64,000 bases of DNA from contig NZ_JAJGZV010000001.1 of the NCBI RefSeq assembly GCF_020805785.1, positions 62,001 through 126,000 on the forward strand, given 5' to 3'. Below are positions 63,064 through 64,000 of the stretch, one piece after another. The DNA is from Flavobacterium chungbukense. Lineage in GTDB: Bacteria; Bacteroidota; Bacteroidia; Flavobacteriales; Flavobacteriaceae. The position numbers and the translations under genes were made by a program. How positions within the stretch are numbered: position 1 is the first letter of the stretch; each line of letters opens with the position of its first letter. Below the pieces are notes generated by a model. That model saw only the letters and a program-made list of their open reading frames with translations. It ran no database searches and was not told where the DNA came from.

Positions 63064-63098
63064 GATAATGATATTGTTAGGATTAAAACTTGCGTAGG

Positions 63099-64000
63099 TT
63101 AATCGTGAATTCGGGCAATAAGTTCCAGACAGGCTCGGCCATTGTGATAAGGGCATTTCCAGAATCCGGCTTTATCTTTTTTCATTACAGTATAATCGCT
63201 GAAAACTCCCCAGTACCATTCTCCATTTTTCTGGTCAATCATGTGTTTTTTTGTGAATTTCCAGATTTTATAGACAATATCCAAATATTCTTCTTTTCCA
63301 ATCAATTGATAAGCATTGTAAAAGCCAATTAAAGCTTCTGCTTGTGGCCACCAATGTTTTTCTGGAATCAATTCGTCTTTTTCAGGATCAAATTCATACC
63401 ATAAACCTCCATCGTTATCTAAACCTTCTTTTGTTGCTTCCGCAATTTGAATGGCGTGTTTTTTATAATTGGCAATCAAAGTTTCATTTCCTGAAATTTC
63501 AGCACATTGCTGTAAAAGCCAAGCTGCTTCGATGTCGTGTCCGTATGAAATCACATCTGGTTTTTCGACCCAATTTTCGTCAAAAAACAAATGCAAGTGT
63601 CCCGTTTCTGGATTGATAAAATGTTTTTCAATTGTTTCTAGTAATTCAACAATGTCTTTTAGTAGTTTTTCGTCTTTCCAAACTTTATATAAATTCACAT
63701 AACCTTCAATAATATGAAGATGTGTATTCATGGTTTTCTTTTCGTTGGCATCTTTTGCACTTAATCTCAAATCTTCGATGGGTTGCCAATCTCTTGTAAA
63801 AGCTTCAAAATACCCTTTATTTACTTTGTCGTAACTATGTTCTTGAATTTTTAGATATAGGTTTTTAGCAAGTTCTAAAGCTTTTTCCTCTTTAGAAATC
63901 AGATAATATTCAGATAATCCGTAGATGGCAAAAGCAAGGGCATAAATCTGATTTTTGGTGTCTTTTGGAGTTTTATCCTCATTAATACTCCAAAAAAGAC
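63099..64000 (-). CDS. N-acylglucosamine 2-epimerase family sugar epimerase (partial)
   Basis: About 300 C-terminal residues; the 5' end is cut at the right window edge and the frame stays open there. It belongs to the AGE family of (alpha/alpha)6 barrels: FWSINEDKTPKDTKNQIYALAFAIYGL, DKVNKGYFEAFTRDWQPIE, NTHLHIIEGYVNLY, ISYGHDIEAAWLL, KHWWPQAEALIGF and WYWGVF with conserved His residues. The family includes cellobiose 2-epimerase and mannobiose 2-epimerase. Next to two mannanases it is most likely a mannobiose 2-epimerase making mannosyl-glucose for a GH130 phosphorylase, which is not in view. Confidence 0.88.
   Translation of the reverse strand, partial: LFWSINEDKTPKDTKNQIYALAFAIYGLSEYYLISKEEKALELAKNLYLKIQEHSYDKVNKGYFEAFTRDWQPIEDLRLSAKDANEKKTMNTHLHIIEGYVNLYKVWKDEKLLKDIVELLETIEKHFINPETGHLHLFFDENWVEKPDVISYGHDIEAAWLLQQCAEISGNETLIANYKKHAIQIAEATKEGLDNDGGLWYEFDPEKDELIPEKHWWPQAEALIGFYNAYQLIGKEEYLDIVYKIWKFTKKHMIDQKNGEWYWGVFSDYTVMKKDKAGFWKCPYHNGRACLELIARIHD

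Noticed and set aside
1..64000. Prophage, insertion sequence or integrative element
   Set aside because: No transposase, integrase, terminase or capsid genes were seen, and no long direct repeats bound a region. The GIY-YIG gene is the only nuclease-like candidate.

Overview
The window looks like a chromosomal segment of a Flavobacterium-type Bacteroidota. It is AT-rich, and I saw no Shine-Dalgarno pattern at the starts I examined. Several promoters fit the Bacteroidetes form TTG-N18-20-TAnnTTTG. There are many lipoproteins, a type IX secretion type-B sorting domain, BshC, DUF4295 behind L28/L33, a long SecA with no C-terminal zinc motif, and a polysaccharide-utilisation block. No rRNA, tRNA, insertion sequence, prophage or CRISPR array was recognised. 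Both ends cut genes: a cation:proton antiporter on the left and a sugar 2-epimerase on the right.

Positions 1-16,250 are mostly housekeeping: purB, a cysteine-free sirtuin, trmH, secA with a DUF2795 partner, a PduO-type cobalamin adenosyltransferase, a LolD-like ABC ATPase, an O-methyltransferase, an FKBP isomerase lipoprotein, an Uup-like ABC-F ATPase and a WcaJ-like sugar transferase. Positions 16,250-32,400 hold a CpsB-type phosphatase, the first of two HGSNAT-like acyltransferase membrane proteins, a BamA-like outer-membrane protein, a glycosyltransferase, a 2-oxo-acid dehydrogenase E2, a DnaQ-type exonuclease, an FAH/Hpt overlapping pair, cinA, the rpmB-rpmG-DUF4295-ftsY cluster with two small genes too short for ordinary ORF calling, an archaemetzincin-like lipoprotein, and a DUF721 gene overlapping a lipoprotein gene. 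Positions 32,400-50,800 carry ndk, the second HGSNAT-like protein, bshC, an MHS-family transporter, a 1,355-residue T9SS cargo protein, a B12-binding radical SAM enzyme, a metallo-beta-lactamase-fold hydrolase, a GIY-YIG nuclease followed directly by a tandem hairpin-repeat array, a two-component system, a DUF1573 protein, an L,D-transpeptidase and an NlpC/P60 hydrolase.

Positions 50,982-64,000 form a carbohydrate block in two converging arms. The plus arm has a CE2-like esterase, a sialate-O-acetylesterase-type esterase, a GH3 enzyme and an aldo/keto reductase. The minus arm, in transcription order, has an AGE-family 2-epimerase, a carbohydrate-binding lipid- or periplasm-targeted protein, GH26, GH5_7-type and GH97. 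Together they read as a beta-mannan (acetylated galactoglucomannan) utilisation locus: endo-cleavage by GH26 and GH5, side-chain galactose removal by GH97, deacetylation by the esterases, gluco-residue removal by GH3 and epimerisation of mannobiose. SusC/SusD and GH130 genes are not in view and may lie beyond 64,000.

The most unusual content is repetitive. A five-unit array (99-nt hairpin plus 50-nt spacer) lies 29 bases behind a GIY-YIG nuclease gene. Two diverged relatives of that hairpin sit between the PUL genes. Sixteen-base palindromes of the TCCCGA-NNNN-TCGGGA type are inserted in frame inside two protein genes and again in intergenic repeats. Several intergenic spaces are built from nested palindromes. 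One intergenic segment at about 53,729-53,819 looks like a structured RNA.
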